Below are positions 8,427-17,658 of a stretch of 62,720 nt of DNA, in pieces. The position numbers were made by a program, and so were the translations under genes. Each line of letters begins with the position of its first letter. Position 1 is the first letter of the stretch. The notes below the pieces were generated by a model. It saw only the letters and a program-made list of their open reading frames with translations. It was not told the origin of the DNA and made no database searches. This DNA is from Lachnospiraceae bacterium (GTDB taxonomy: Bacteria > Bacillota > Clostridia > Lachnospirales > Lachnospiraceae), in assembly GCA_022510745.1 (NCBI GenBank), contig JAFLSY010000014.1, positions 1 through 62,720 on the forward strand, read 5' to 3'.

Positions 8427-10016
8427 ATGATCGAAAACCCGATCCTGCGGGGCTTCTGCCCTGATCCCAGCATTATCCGCGTGGGAGAAGACTACTATAT
8501 TGCCACCTCCACCTTTGAATGGTGGCCCGGAGTTAGGCTGTTCCACTCTAAAGATTTGAAGCACTGGGAACAGATTCCTTCACCCCTGCGCCGGGAAAGC
8601 CAGCTGGACCTGATTGGGGATCCGCCCTCCGGCGGGGTGTGGGCACCCTGCTTAAGCTATGATGGGCATATGTTTTATCTGATCTATACGGATGTGAAGA
8701 CCAAAAAAGGGCGTTTTTACAACACTCACAACTACATGGTCCACACCGATGATATCTACGGAGAATGGTCCGACCCTGTATACCTGAACAGTATTGGCTT
8801 TGACCCTTCCCTCTTCCATGACCGGGACGGGAAAAAATATCTAGTAAACATGGTAAATGGTTTTAAAGGTATACTGGTACAGGAGCTTGCCCTGACAGAA
8901 GGTAACTGGCAGCTCACAGGAGAGCGCCGGAAGGTATACTCAGGCTCAGGGATCGGATATACGGAAGGTCCCCATATGTATCATATCGGTGACTGGTACT
9001 ATCTGCTGGTGGCGGAGGGCGGCACCGGGTATGATCACTGTGTCACGATGGCACGGTCCAAAAATCTCTGGGGACCTTATGAGACCGCTCCCCACAATCC
9101 TATCCTGACCTCCCACCGGAACAATCCGGATGCCTTACAAAAATGCGGCCACGGGGATTTGGTAGAGACGCCGGATGGGGAATGGTATCTGGTACATCTA
9201 TGCTCCCGCCCCCTTGATGGAGAGAAATCCTGTCCTTTAGGAAGGGAGACCGCCATCCAGAAAATGCAGTGGACGGAAGACGGGTGGCTGCAGGCTGAAG
9301 GTGACGGGCGGTTTGCCGGCCGGCTTGCGCCGGAGCCGAAGGGATGCCCAAAACCGGAAGACTTGAAGCAACAAGATAGCCCGATGCAGCGTAGCGGATT
9401 CAAGATGGGTATAGAGGACGATTTCCAGGGGAAAAAGCTGTCCGTACTCTACTCTTCCCCCAGAGTTTCCTATGATACCTTTGCCAATCTCTCAGCCAGA
9501 CCGGGATACCTGCGCCTTACAGGTCAGGAATCCTTAAACTCCCTGCACCGCGTGTCCCTGGTGGCTGTAAGGCAGCAGGAATATCACGCCACTGCGGAAA
9601 CAGTCATGGAATTTCATCCGGACTATCCGGAACAGTTAGCTGGTTTGACTTACATGTATGACGCCTTGAATTTTTATCTATTGGGAAAAACAGCGGACGA
9701 GGAAGGAAATCCTGTCCTTACTTTGATCAAAAGCGATATGGGAACGGTGACGGACGTAATCTCCCCGATTCCCCTTTCCGGTGACGAACCTCTGGAGCTT
9801 CGGGTAGTCACATCCGCAGATGGCAGGGAGGCAGTATTTTACTACCGCCTGGGAACCGATGAATGGAAGCAGGCAGGAAGCACCTGCTCCACCCACATCC
9901 TGACGGACGAATACTGCCGTGGCTTTACCGGAGCACACTTCGGCATGTATGTCCATGATATGACCGGCTTAAAATACCGTGCGGACTTCAAGCGATTTTC
10001 CGTTAGTTACTTATAA
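8427..10016 (+). CDS. Glycoside hydrolase family 43 beta-xylosidase / arabinofuranosidase
   Basis: A 529-residue enzyme releasing xylose or arabinose from hemicellulose fragments. The five-bladed propeller domain occupies about residues 1-310 and the C-terminal beta-sandwich about 325-527, as in XynB-type GH43 proteins. The three catalytic carboxylates are visible: Asp13 (CPDPS, base), Asp126 (GFDPS, pKa modulator) and Glu180 (YTEGPHMY, acid). No signal peptide, so intracellular. GGAGG precedes the start. It stands alone on the plus strand among pectin-related genes and converges on the next gene with a six-base overlap. Confidence 0.92.
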   Translation: MIENPILRGFCPDPSIIRVGEDYYIATSTFEWWPGVRLFHSKDLKHWEQIPSPLRRESQLDLIGDPPSGGVWAPCLSYDGHMFYLIYTDVKTKKGRFYNTHNYMVHTDDIYGEWSDPVYLNSIGFDPSLFHDRDGKKYLVNMVNGFKGILVQELALTEGNWQLTGERRKVYSGSGIGYTEGPHMYHIGDWYYLLVAEGGTGYDHCVTMARSKNLWGPYETAPHNPILTSHRNNPDALQKCGHGDLVETPDGEWYLVHLCSRPLDGEKSCPLGRETAIQKMQWTEDGWLQAEGDGRFAGRLAPEPKGCPKPEDLKQQDSPMQRSGFKMGIEDDFQGKKLSVLYSSPRVSYDTFANLSARPGYLRLTGQESLNSLHRVSLVAVRQQEYHATAETVMEFHPDYPEQLAGLTYMYDALNFYLLGKTADEEGNPVLTLIKSDMGTVTDVISPIPLSGDEPLELRVVTSADGREAVFYYRLGTDEWKQAGSTCSTHILTDEYCRGFTGAHFGMYVHDMTGLKYRADFKRFSVSYL

Positions 10017-10430
10017 TGCCCGCAGCCTCCTTAAAACCTCCTCCACCTTCTGGATGGCACTGTCCACCTGACGCTTCGCTTCGTTGATTCTGGATTGGAC
10101 CAGCCAATCCGCGATGAGTCCGTCAAAGAAATAATCTGCAAAGGAAAGAAAATCGCCGGTCTCTATGTGGAACTCCGCAACCGTATCCACATCCATCAGC
10201 TCCTTCTGAAGCCGCTTTAAGTCGCTGCGAGCCTGCTGTACCAGCCTTTCTGCGTCTTCCATCTTAGAGTGCTTCACAAAGGTGCTGATCAGTCCGCCAC
10301 CCAGCATGTCCCAAATTCCCCAGTTGCCTGCACTTTTCAGGCTCTCTTTTGCCTGTTGCAGGCTTCTGAGTGCCTGGCTTGCGGCCTGTATCGCCTCGTT
10401 CACTTCCCGCTGATAATCCATATTACCCAT
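10011..10430 (-). CDS. Hypothetical helical protein
   Basis: A 139-residue, almost entirely alpha-helical protein with two long amphipathic helical regions (about 5-35 and 50-75) and a C-terminal one (about 108-138), separated by a glycine-rich turn (MLGGGLISTF) and a hydrophobic stretch (FADYFFDGLIADWLV). No signal peptide is evident. The start has GGAGG five bases upstream. It follows the HerA-like gene on the same strand at 110 bases, so both may share a transcript. Function unknown; it may be membrane-peripheral or a coiled-coil partner. Confidence 0.75.
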   Translation of the reverse strand: MGNMDYQREVNEAIQAASQALRSLQQAKESLKSAGNWGIWDMLGGGLISTFVKHSKMEDAERLVQQARSDLKRLQKELMDVDTVAEFHIETGDFLSFADYFFDGLIADWLVQSRINEAKRQVDSAIQKVEEVLRRLRAL

Positions 10431-10444
10431 ATGCCCTCCTATAA

Positions 10445-10521
10445 AAAGGAACTGTTAAAATCTCACTGAGAAGTTAAATACCTCATGGGAATTAATAGTG
10501 AGCAGTTTCAGCAGTTCCTTT
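10445..10521 (-). terminator. Possible terminator or attenuator between HerA-like and helical-protein genes
   Basis: aaaggaactg (10445-10454) and cagttccttt (10512-10521) are exact complements with partial complementarity continuing inward. Read on the minus strand the structure ends in five T. The loop is long, so this could be a weak terminator or attenuator rather than a strong stop. Confidence 0.4.
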
Positions 10522-10539
10522 CACATTCTATGAAGACGC

Positions 10540-12102
10540 CTACTTGAACAACGTATTCAGAATACCTCGCCTCAGGATTTGGGAACCGGTATTTATCAGT
10601 GTGCGCTCAATCTGAGCCTTGCGGCGCTCGGCATCCTTCTCCTTCTTCTTACGGGCGGCTTCCTCTTCCTTTTCCTTCTTCTTTATGGCAGCAGCCAACT
10701 CCCTTTCTTTCTGTTTTAAGGCTGCGGCTTCCTCTTTCTCCTTCTGTTTCTCGTAAGCAGCCTTTTCCTTCTCGAATTGCAGCCGCTCCTCCTCCAGAGC
10801 CTTCTCCTTTTCCGCCAGCTGCCTCTGACCGGTCAGGACTTCATAGGCGGACTCCCTATCCACAAAGGTATCGTACTTATCCATACCGTCCCCGGCCATG
10901 AGACTGCGCCGAAGCCCTTCTTCCGCCGGTCCCATGAGACTCTGGGGGCAGATGATGGCTGTCTGCTGCGCCATAGTGGGCACGCCGTTCTCATCCAGGA
11001 AGGAGGTCAGCGCATGCCCCACTCCCAGCTCCATGATCACGTCCTCCGTCTTGAAAGCGGGATTTGCCCGGAAGGATTGTGCTGCCACCCGGACAGCCTT
11101 CTGCTCGGCAGGCGTGTAAGCCCGGAGGGCATGCTGCACCCGGTTGCTGAGCTGTGCCAATACACTATCGGGAATATCCCCAGGACTCTGGGTCACAAAG
11201 TAAATCCCCACGCCTTTGGAGCGGATCAGCTTCACCACCTGCTCAATCTTCTGCACCAATACCTTGGGTGCATCCGCAAAGAGCATGTGAGCCTCGTCGA
11301 AGAAAAACACCAACTTGGGCTTCTCCAGGTCCCCCGCCTCCGGCAGGCGCTCAAACAGCTCCGCCATCATCCAGAGCAGGAAGCTGGCATAAAGGGTGGG
11401 ATTCTGCACTAATTTTACACTGTCTAAGATATTTACGATGCCCCTGCCATTTCCGTCAGTGCGCATCCAGTCAAGGATATCCAGGTCGGGCTCTCCGAAG
11501 AACAGGTCGCCTCCCTGATTTTCCAATGGCAGCAGCGCCCTGATGATGCCGCCCACTGACTGGGTGGACATGCTGCCATAGGTGGTGACATACTCGTCCT
11601 TGTGCTCTGACACATAGTTGAGCAGGGCCCGCAAATCCTTCAGGTCAATGAGCAGCAACCCCTTGTCATCCGCTATCTTAAACACAATATTCAATACACC
11701 CTCCTGTGCCGGAGTCAGTCCCAGGATCCTGGACAGCAGATCCGGTCCCATATCTGACACGGTAGCCCGCACAGGATGGCCCTTTTCCTGATAAATATCC
11801 CAGAAACACACGGGATATGACTTGTACTGGAAACTGTCCCGGATTCCGAAACGATCGATGCGCTTCTCCATACTCTCCGAGGACACACCGGGCGCAGCAA
11901 GCCCCGATACATCTCCCTTTACATCGCAAAGGAACACTGGTACGCCGGCATCGGAAAAGGATTCCGCCATTGCTTTCATGGTAATGGTCTTACCGGTGCC
12001 GCTGGCCCCCGCGATCAGGCCGTGGCGGTTGCTCATATTTAGCTGCATTACCACCTGTTCATCTCCAGCCAGTCCCATATATATTTTACCGTCTTTGTAC
12101 AT
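10540..12102 (-). CDS. HerA-like helicase / DUF853 ATPase
   Basis: A 520-residue P-loop ATPase of the HerA-FtsK superfamily, DUF853 type. Walker A is GASGTGKT (about residue 33), Walker B is VFFFDEAHMLF (about 270), and a sensor-like YFVTQSPGDIP follows. Residues from about 430 to 505 form a highly charged Glu/Lys coiled coil, ending in a short conserved tail (RTLINTGSQILRRG). The start has AGGAGGTG five bases upstream. Family members are widespread and poorly understood; DNA translocation is inferred from fold only. No NurA-type partner nuclease is adjacent. Confidence 0.88.
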   Translation of the reverse strand: MYKDGKIYMGLAGDEQVVMQLNMSNRHGLIAGASGTGKTITMKAMAESFSDAGVPVFLCDVKGDVSGLAAPGVSSESMEKRIDRFGIRDSFQYKSYPVCFWDIYQEKGHPVRATVSDMGPDLLSRILGLTPAQEGVLNIVFKIADDKGLLLIDLKDLRALLNYVSEHKDEYVTTYGSMSTQSVGGIIRALLPLENQGGDLFFGEPDLDILDWMRTDGNGRGIVNILDSVKLVQNPTLYASFLLWMMAELFERLPEAGDLEKPKLVFFFDEAHMLFADAPKVLVQKIEQVVKLIRSKGVGIYFVTQSPGDIPDSVLAQLSNRVQHALRAYTPAEQKAVRVAAQSFRANPAFKTEDVIMELGVGHALTSFLDENGVPTMAQQTAIICPQSLMGPAEEGLRRSLMAGDGMDKYDTFVDRESAYEVLTGQRQLAEKEKALEEERLQFEKEKAAYEKQKEKEEAAALKQKERELAAAIKKKEKEEEAARKKKEKDAERRKAQIERTLINTGSQILRRGILNTLFK

Positions 12103-12151
12103 TTCTACACCTCCTGCCCGCCGTTGGCGTGTATCAATTCAGTATTCTTGA

Positions 12152-12183
12152 CAATAGAATTCTGCACTGCCAGGATTCTATTG
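12152..12183. repeat. Short inverted repeat between epimerase and HerA-like genes
   Basis: caatagaat (12152-12160) and attctattg (12175-12183) are perfect complements around 14 bases. No T tract follows on either strand, so it is not a standard terminator; it may be an operator or RNA hairpin in the HerA-like leader. Confidence 0.35.
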
Positions 12184-12262
12184 TATGAATGGAGCATTCA
12201 AACTTCCAATCATGCCGCCAACAGCGGCACAAACCAATCCCATAGAGCTAAAGCTCCAGGAA

Positions 12263-13099
12263 CTAAACTTCCGCATATTTCTGTAAAATAAAGTTCTTTG
12301 CCTGTTGATTGTTCTCCGGCTTCGTGTCCTCCAAGGTGGCGTGGATGAAGGGCTTTCTCTCCTTCATGAACTTCAGGATAGTGGTGTAGTCCATATCGCC
12401 GAAGCCGCAGCCCATGGACAGCAGCTTGCCGTCGCGCACCGTGAAATCTTTCAGGTGTACCATAGCCACATCGGGTCCCAGCAGCTCCACAGCCTCTTGG
12501 AAAATAGCCTCCCTGTCCTGATAATTTGCGATATCCAACAGGTTCACGGGATCCAATATGATCTGCAGATTGGGAGAATCGATCTCGTCCAGCACCCTCC
12601 TGGCGCGGACAGAATTGCACACGATATGGCGGTACACAGGCTCAATGGCCACCACTACCCCCATCTGCTCCGCATATTTCACCACAGGGCGCAGATTGGC
12701 AATAAAGAGCTTCAACGCCTCCTCCGTATGGCATTCCGGCGTAAAGGTATAAGTCTCGTTGGGCGCACCAGTCTCGGTGCCCACAACGCCGCAGCCCAGC
12801 CAGGAGGCAAAGCGGATATGCGCCATATAGCGGTGCACGGTCTGAGCCAGCTGTTCCTTATTGGGATTTGCCAGGTTCAGATAACAGCCTAAAACGGCGA
12901 TATCTACCTGATTTCTGGCAAACACATTCTTTATGTACATAGCAAGACCGGGAGTCAAAGCCTCGTCTGTGGTGGGAAATTCGTCAATGACCTTTGACAA
13001 AGCCAGGTGTCCGCAGGCAAAACCCAGCTGATGTACATCTGCGATCCGCTCCTCAAAGGGGAGCTTGGTGGTGTCGTGTAACCTGATTCCTAACTGCAT
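12263..13099 (-). CDS. Sugar phosphate isomerase/epimerase (xylose isomerase-like TIM barrel)
   Basis: A 278-residue AP-endonuclease-2/xylose-isomerase-fold protein. The barrel shows the expected acidic and His metal-ligand pattern: VAIEPVYRH (about 150), ILDPVNLLD (about 185), VHLKDF (about 215) and HATLEDTKPEN near the end. AGAGGA precedes the start. Homologues isomerise or epimerise keto sugars or hydroxypyruvate. Its position at the end of the GH88-like/GH28 gene set suggests a role with pectin-derived sugars, but the substrate cannot be read from sequence. Confidence 0.85.
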   Translation of the reverse strand: MQLGIRLHDTTKLPFEERIADVHQLGFACGHLALSKVIDEFPTTDEALTPGLAMYIKNVFARNQVDIAVLGCYLNLANPNKEQLAQTVHRYMAHIRFASWLGCGVVGTETGAPNETYTFTPECHTEEALKLFIANLRPVVKYAEQMGVVVAIEPVYRHIVCNSVRARRVLDEIDSPNLQIILDPVNLLDIANYQDREAIFQEAVELLGPDVAMVHLKDFTVRDGKLLSMGCGFGDMDYTTILKFMKERKPFIHATLEDTKPENNQQAKNFILQKYAEV

Positions 13100-13182
13100 A
13101 TGATTTCCTCTCTTTCTGCCTGAATATTTAACTCCTTGTTAATAAATTGTTCCTATTAAAATCAGAATTTAGCAAACTAAAC

Positions 13183-13719
13183 CTAAAGATATTTTTTTAT
13201 TGTTTTGTCACTCCAAATATGCACCTCAATATAGCGCTCTGGACCAAACTTCCCGTCATCGTTCCAATCTTGTGGCAATCCATATTTATCTATTACTTTC
13301 AATATTTCCTGATATGTATATAGCTTATGTCGGTATTCTTTATTATCTTTTACTCGTGGACTAAAAGTCGGGTGAGAGTCACCATAAGTAAATGATAAGG
13401 TTTCTGTGTCAAATTCTTCAATCGGTATTTTTATAGTTGCACAATCCTCATACCAAGTGCTCAACCAAGGACTATGTTCTATAACCATATAGTGAGGTAC
13501 TAAGCGCTCTATTTTTCCATGTTTCTTCTTAAATTCTGTTCGTAAAATATCTTCATAGAATAGTCTATCTTTTATATAGCTTTTCTGCCGTAATGCACAT
13601 TGTGTTTGCGGTTTTTCTTCTCTGATCTGAGCCAAAACACTTTCGGCTTCTTGCGGACTTAAATCAGAAAGGTTACGAAACGGTCCTGTCTTTTTATCAT
13701 AATAGTGATATAAAAACAT
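13183..13719 (-). CDS. Hypothetical protein, AT-rich insertion in the pectin gene set
   Basis: A 178-residue soluble protein with no recognised domain. It is clearly more AT-rich than the genes on both sides and rich in Lys, Tyr and aromatic residues. The start has AAAGGA five bases upstream. The segment RLVPHYMVIEHSPWLSTWYEDC and a C-terminal beta-like stretch (ERYIEVHIWSD) are the most distinctive parts. Base composition differs from its GH28 and epimerase neighbours, suggesting it arrived separately. No function is assigned. Confidence 0.7.
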   Translation of the reverse strand: MFLYHYYDKKTGPFRNLSDLSPQEAESVLAQIREEKPQTQCALRQKSYIKDRLFYEDILRTEFKKKHGKIERLVPHYMVIEHSPWLSTWYEDCATIKIPIEEFDTETLSFTYGDSHPTFSPRVKDNKEYRHKLYTYQEILKVIDKYGLPQDWNDDGKFGPERYIEVHIWSDKTIKKYL

Positions 13720-13796
13720 ATTTTTCCTTTCAAAGCATATAAATTCCGATTCTTCCTAATAACATCACAAATGTAAAAAAGGAGACATTTAATGTT

Positions 13797-15353
13797 TTAC
13801 GGCTGTATCAGCTCATCCACGCCGATAAACTCGTAAGCCTCTCCCTCCTGACCGGTCACCGCCACATTGTCCAGGGTCAGCTTCGCCACATTCCTTGCAA
13901 AGATACCTCTCTTGCTGCTCTTGGGCACGCCCTCGGACATGGCGGGCACGTCGAACTTGGGATTTTCCGCATAACTAAAGGAGATATTCCGCATGACGAT
14001 CTCCTCGATCTTCTGCTCTGGCAGACCGTCAAAGAATGCTGCCGCAACATGGCAGTTGGTGCAGTCCATATTCTCAAAGACCATCTTCTTAATAGAAGGT
14101 GTCCTGTCGTCCACCGGGTACAGGTCCCTGGATTGGACGTAAGGAGTCTTGCCATCCGGGTCGCAGAAATAGAAGGAATTCACCACCAGAGGCGTCATCA
14201 CATGGTCCAAGGTCAGGTTACGGAAGGTGATATTGCTGAGAATAGCGTCCTTGCCCCTGCCCCGCCTGGTCTTGATGCGCAGCCCCCTGTCAGTCTGACG
14301 GAAGATGCAGTCCTCCACGGTCAGATTTACCACGCCGCCCGCCATCTCGCTGCCCAGGGTAACGGCGCCGTGACCGTCCTCCATCAGGCACTGGCGGATA
14401 TGGATGTTCTCGGAAGGAGTCTTATACTTTTTCCCCATGTAAATTTTTCCGCTCTTTACGGCAATACAGTCATCCCCCAGGGAGAAGTGCACGCCCAGAA
14501 TCTCCACATTTTTGCAGGACTCCGGATCCAGTCCGTCGGTGTTGGGCGAGTCGGAGGGATTCTTCACAGTCAAGTCCAAGAACCGCAGGTCATCGCTAAA
14601 GTAAGGATGCAGGGTCCAGGCAGGAGAATTACAGCAGGTGACGCCCTGGAGGGTCACGTTCTTACACTGGTTGATGAAAAACAGCCTGGGGCGGAACACA
14701 TCCTTGATATTCTTCACATCTTTCCACCAGGTTTCCTTGGAGGCGTTGCCGTTGATGGTTCCTCTGCCATATATCACCACATCCTCGGCACCTACGCCGC
14801 AGATGATGGAGGTGTACATGGGCAGGGGGTTCCCCTCCCAGCTTCCCAGGTTATATTGATCCGTCTCGTCATAGCTTTCAATGATGCCGGGAAAAACAGG
14901 GAACTTTTCTTTCTCGGTAAAGGCTCTAAGCTCCGCGCCCTCCGCCAGCTCCAGACGCAGGTGACTCTTTAAGAACAGCGTGGTGATGCGGTAACAGCCC
15001 GCAGGCACCAGCACCCTGCCCTTCTCAGGACATGCCATGATAGCCGCCTGGATGAAATGGGTATCGTCCTGGATGCCGTCACCTTTAGCGCCAAAGCGTT
15101 TTACGTCCAGGGTCACGAACTCGTGGTCAGTGCGGAATGACACCTCCCCTTGTTTGGTGTCATTGTCGTATACTTCCACCAGCTGTTCGGTGTCAGGCTT
15201 TAATCCAAAGAGGGAGTTGATGGTCTTCTCCGTGGTAATGACCTCTTCACCGTTTACCAGTATCCGGTAGGGGCGCTTGGTAAAATAGCGGCCTCCATCC
15301 TTGATCTCTACCACAGCGCTTCTGGCTGTACTCATTACATAACTAATCTCCAT
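13797..15353 (-). CDS. Glycoside hydrolase family 28 polygalacturonase (exo type likely)
   Basis: A 518-residue pectinase with an N-terminal fibronectin-like segment (about 1-85) and a right-handed beta-helix. All GH28 catalytic motifs are present: NTDGLDP, GDDCIAVKSG, DGHGAVTLGSE and RIKTRRG. There is no signal peptide, so it probably trims imported oligogalacturonides from the end, feeding galacturonate to UxaC/UxaB/UxaA. Start 15353 is preferred over 15374 because AGAGG lies five bases upstream. It follows the 15390-15911 gene by 36 bases, in one transcription unit. Confidence 0.92.
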   Translation of the reverse strand: MEISYVMSTARSAVVEIKDGGRYFTKRPYRILVNGEEVITTEKTINSLFGLKPDTEQLVEVYDNDTKQGEVSFRTDHEFVTLDVKRFGAKGDGIQDDTHFIQAAIMACPEKGRVLVPAGCYRITTLFLKSHLRLELAEGAELRAFTEKEKFPVFPGIIESYDETDQYNLGSWEGNPLPMYTSIICGVGAEDVVIYGRGTINGNASKETWWKDVKNIKDVFRPRLFFINQCKNVTLQGVTCCNSPAWTLHPYFSDDLRFLDLTVKNPSDSPNTDGLDPESCKNVEILGVHFSLGDDCIAVKSGKIYMGKKYKTPSENIHIRQCLMEDGHGAVTLGSEMAGGVVNLTVEDCIFRQTDRGLRIKTRRGRGKDAILSNITFRNLTLDHVMTPLVVNSFYFCDPDGKTPYVQSRDLYPVDDRTPSIKKMVFENMDCTNCHVAAAFFDGLPEQKIEEIVMRNISFSYAENPKFDVPAMSEGVPKSSKRGIFARNVAKLTLDNVAVTGQEGEAYEFIGVDELIQP

Positions 15354-15389
15354 ATTACCTCTTTTCCGCTGCAATCAGGCAGCTCTATG

Positions 15390-15911
15390 TCAACAATAAA
15401 CCTCATACTTCTCCGCCAACAACACATAAGTCTCCCCGGCATGGGCAATGGCCTTGCGGATCAGCGTATCAGCCGCTGCGCCCGCCGGACCAAAGCTGCC
15501 ATTATTAAAATAGGTTTTGATGGCATGATTGACATTTTCCTTGAACAGATCCACCAATTCCCTATAGTACTCGTAAAGCTGGGGACTCACATTGTCGATG
15601 GTACAGATCAGCGCATCCAGAAAAGCCGCAGTGTTCTCCAAAGTATCGTTCTCCCGGCGATTTTTATTCAAAGTGCGCATTTGTGCCAGTAAATCGGGAT
15701 ATCCCTCTTTTTTATTGCACTCCGTCTCGTAAGCCGCATAGACGGGATAGACCCATCTGGCAGCCTGATAGGGGTCGGCATCCACCGTTTCCATGTCAAA
15801 CAAGCCCTCCGCTGTCCTGGGAAGCTGCTTGATGGCTTCCGCCTCCGTCTTGACCGAAGCCACATCACCCTGGGCAATACGCTGCAGGGCCGCTGTCAGT
15901 TGTTGTTTCAT
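15390..15911 (-). CDS. Short protein resembling part of GH88/GH105 unsaturated uronyl hydrolases
   Basis: A 173-residue protein, first gene of the GH28 unit. Segments such as VYPVYAAYETECNKKEGY and LYEYYRELVDLFKENVNHAI recall the alpha/alpha-barrel of GH88/GH105 hydrolases, whose usual length is about 340-380. If related, half the barrel is missing, including the glycine-rich substrate loop, so catalysis is doubtful. The gene has a good ribosome binding site (AAAGGAAGG, seven bases upstream), a promoter and no internal stops, so it is probably expressed. The resemblance is from memory and weak; it could also be an independent helical family. Confidence 0.6.
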   Translation of the reverse strand: MKQQLTAALQRIAQGDVASVKTEAEAIKQLPRTAEGLFDMETVDADPYQAARWVYPVYAAYETECNKKEGYPDLLAQMRTLNKNRRENDTLENTAAFLDALICTIDNVSPQLYEYYRELVDLFKENVNHAIKTYFNNGSFGPAGAAADTLIRKAIAHAGETYVLLAEKYEVYC

Positions 15912-15980
15912 GCTCGTGCCTTCCTTTCATGTTGGATTTTATTACGTCCGGCAGATTAGTGTTGATTATCTTTACAGTTA

Positions 15981-16010
15981 ATTCTAACATAGGGGAAAGT
16001 GTTTTATCAA
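15981..16010 (-). promoter_or_regulatory. Promoter of the GH88-like/GH28 unit
   Basis: On the minus strand TTGATA (16010-16005) is followed after 18 bases by TAGAAT (15986-15981). It lies just past the terminator of uxaA and about 70 bases before the first start codon. Confidence 0.55.
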
Positions 16011-16022
16011 GATAGGGATGCC

Positions 16023-16068
16023 AAAAAACAAGAGACCGGACACTCATTTCCAAATGTACGGTCTCTTG
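16023..16068 (-). terminator. Intrinsic terminator of uxaBA
   Basis: caagagaccg (16029-16038) and cggtctcttg (16059-16068) pair perfectly; on the minus strand six T follow. It is about 100 bases beyond the uxaA stop codon and separates it from the GH28 unit. Confidence 0.88.
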
Positions 16069-16164
16069 CCATATTTCACTTATTCTTTCGGCCTTATTGG
16101 AGTTACGATCTTCCATTTCAGGCGCTGCCAGCAACGCCTTCCCGATTTTACTTCAAACGCCGCC

Positions 16165-17658
16165 CTACAGCGTCACACCCTGCTTAAAGATCGCCATGTC
16201 ATGGAAGCCTGCTGCCTCGCTGCAAACCTTCTTGCCGGAAGCCACCTCGATCACATAGTCGAAGAGCTTCTGAGTCTCCTCAGTAAAATCCCCTTCCTCC
16301 GCCAACACACCGGCATTGAAATCAATCCAGTTGGACTTCTTGCCCGCCAGCCTGGAGTTGGTGGAAATCTTCATGGTGGGCACGGGAGATGCGAAAGGCG
16401 TCCCGCGGCCTGTGGTGAACAGCACAATATGGGCTCCTGCTGCCGCAAGGGCCGTTGCTGCCACCAGGTCATTGCCCGGCGCACTCAACAGATTCAGTCC
16501 CGGCGTCTTCACCGTCTCTCCGTACTGCAGCACACCCTTCACCAGGGCACTGCCGGACTTCTGGGTACAGCCTAAGGATTTGTCCTCCAGGGTAGAGATG
16601 CCGCCCTTCTTGTTCCCGGGGGAGGGATTCTCATAAATCGTCTGGTTATGGCTCTTAAAGTAATTCTTAAAATCGTTGATCAGGTCCACAGTCTGATGGA
16701 ACAGCTCCTCATTGGCACAACGGTTCATCAGGATAGTCTCCGCACCGAACATTTCGGGTACTTCCGTCAGAATGGTGGTGCCGCCCTTGGAAATCAAAAG
16801 GTCGGAGAAACGTCCCACCAGAGGATTGGCGGTGATACCGGAAAGGCCGTCGCTGCCGCCGCACTTCATGCCGATCACCAGCTTGGATGCGCTGATAGGC
16901 TCTCTCTCAAAGCCTGCCGCATAATCGATCAGGCCCTTGATGATCTCTACAGCCTCTGCGATTTCGTCCTCCACCTCCTGGGACACCAGGAATTTCACTC
17001 TATTCTCGTCATAGTCGCCGATATAGGGCTTTAACACGTCGATATTGCTGTTCTCACAGCCCAGTCCCAGCACCAGCACGCCTCCGGCATTGGGGTGATT
17101 AATCAGGTCCGCCAGCACCTTTCTGGTGTGCTCCTGGTCATCTCCCATCTGGGAGCAGCCGTAAGGATGGGGGAAGGCGATGACCTCCTCCACGGAACCC
17201 TTCACAAAGGCGTTTGCCTGCTTTGCAATGGCCGTGGCTACATTATTTACACAGCCCACGGTGGGGATGACCCAGATCTCATTGCGGACACCCACCTTGC
17301 CGTCAGGGCGGTTGAAGCCCATAAAGGTCACATCCTCGGTGCGCTTCTCCTCCACTGTCACAGGCTCGTAGGTATACTCCAACAAATCGCCCAGGGCAGT
17401 CTTTAAATTGTGCACATGAATCCACGCGCCCTCTTTTACCGGCTCCTTGGCGTTACCGATGCGGTAGCCATACTTGATGACCTCGCCGCCCTCAGGGATG
17501 TCGCACAGAGCCATCTTGTGGCCCGCGGGAATCTCCTCCAGCGCGGTGACGCTCTTTGCGGCCCCCTGTACCTCCACGGTCACAATCTCCCCCTTAGAAA
17601 GGGTATTCAGCGCTACCACCACATTATCGTTCTCATTGATTTTTATGAAATTTTGCAT
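16165..17658 (-). CDS. uxaA: Altronate dehydratase
   Basis: A 497-residue UxaA/GarD-family dehydratase converting D-altronate to 2-keto-3-deoxygluconate. The N-terminal SAF-like domain (about 1-95, with IHVHNLKT) joins the long catalytic domain carrying HPYGCSQMGDDQ, VLGLGCENSN, GMKCGGSDGLSGITANP and TTGRGTPFASPVPTMKIST, all typical of the family and including the iron-ligand Cys/His residues. Length is normal. It overlaps the end of uxaB by 16 bases and has GAGGGCGG just upstream, so the two are translated together. Confidence 0.96.
   Translation of the reverse strand: MQNFIKINENDNVVVALNTLSKGEIVTVEVQGAAKSVTALEEIPAGHKMALCDIPEGGEVIKYGYRIGNAKEPVKEGAWIHVHNLKTALGDLLEYTYEPVTVEEKRTEDVTFMGFNRPDGKVGVRNEIWVIPTVGCVNNVATAIAKQANAFVKGSVEEVIAFPHPYGCSQMGDDQEHTRKVLADLINHPNAGGVLVLGLGCENSNIDVLKPYIGDYDENRVKFLVSQEVEDEIAEAVEIIKGLIDYAAGFEREPISASKLVIGMKCGGSDGLSGITANPLVGRFSDLLISKGGTTILTEVPEMFGAETILMNRCANEELFHQTVDLINDFKNYFKSHNQTIYENPSPGNKKGGISTLEDKSLGCTQKSGSALVKGVLQYGETVKTPGLNLLSAPGNDLVAATALAAAGAHIVLFTTGRGTPFASPVPTMKISTNSRLAGKKSNWIDFNAGVLAEEGDFTEETQKLFDYVIEVASGKKVCSEAAGFHDMAIFKQGVTL

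Noticed and set aside
10777..11412. A 211-codon plus-strand frame inside the HerA-like gene
   Set aside because: It is antisense to a gene with clear ATPase motifs, and its codons mirror that gene's coiled-coil region.
12210..12620. A minus-strand frame overlapping the end of the epimerase gene
   Set aside because: Alternative frame of a well-supported gene, low-complexity Gly/Arg composition.
14049..14972. A 307-codon plus-strand frame inside the GH28 gene
   Set aside because: Antisense to an enzyme with all catalytic motifs; no promoter, ribosome binding site or known domain.
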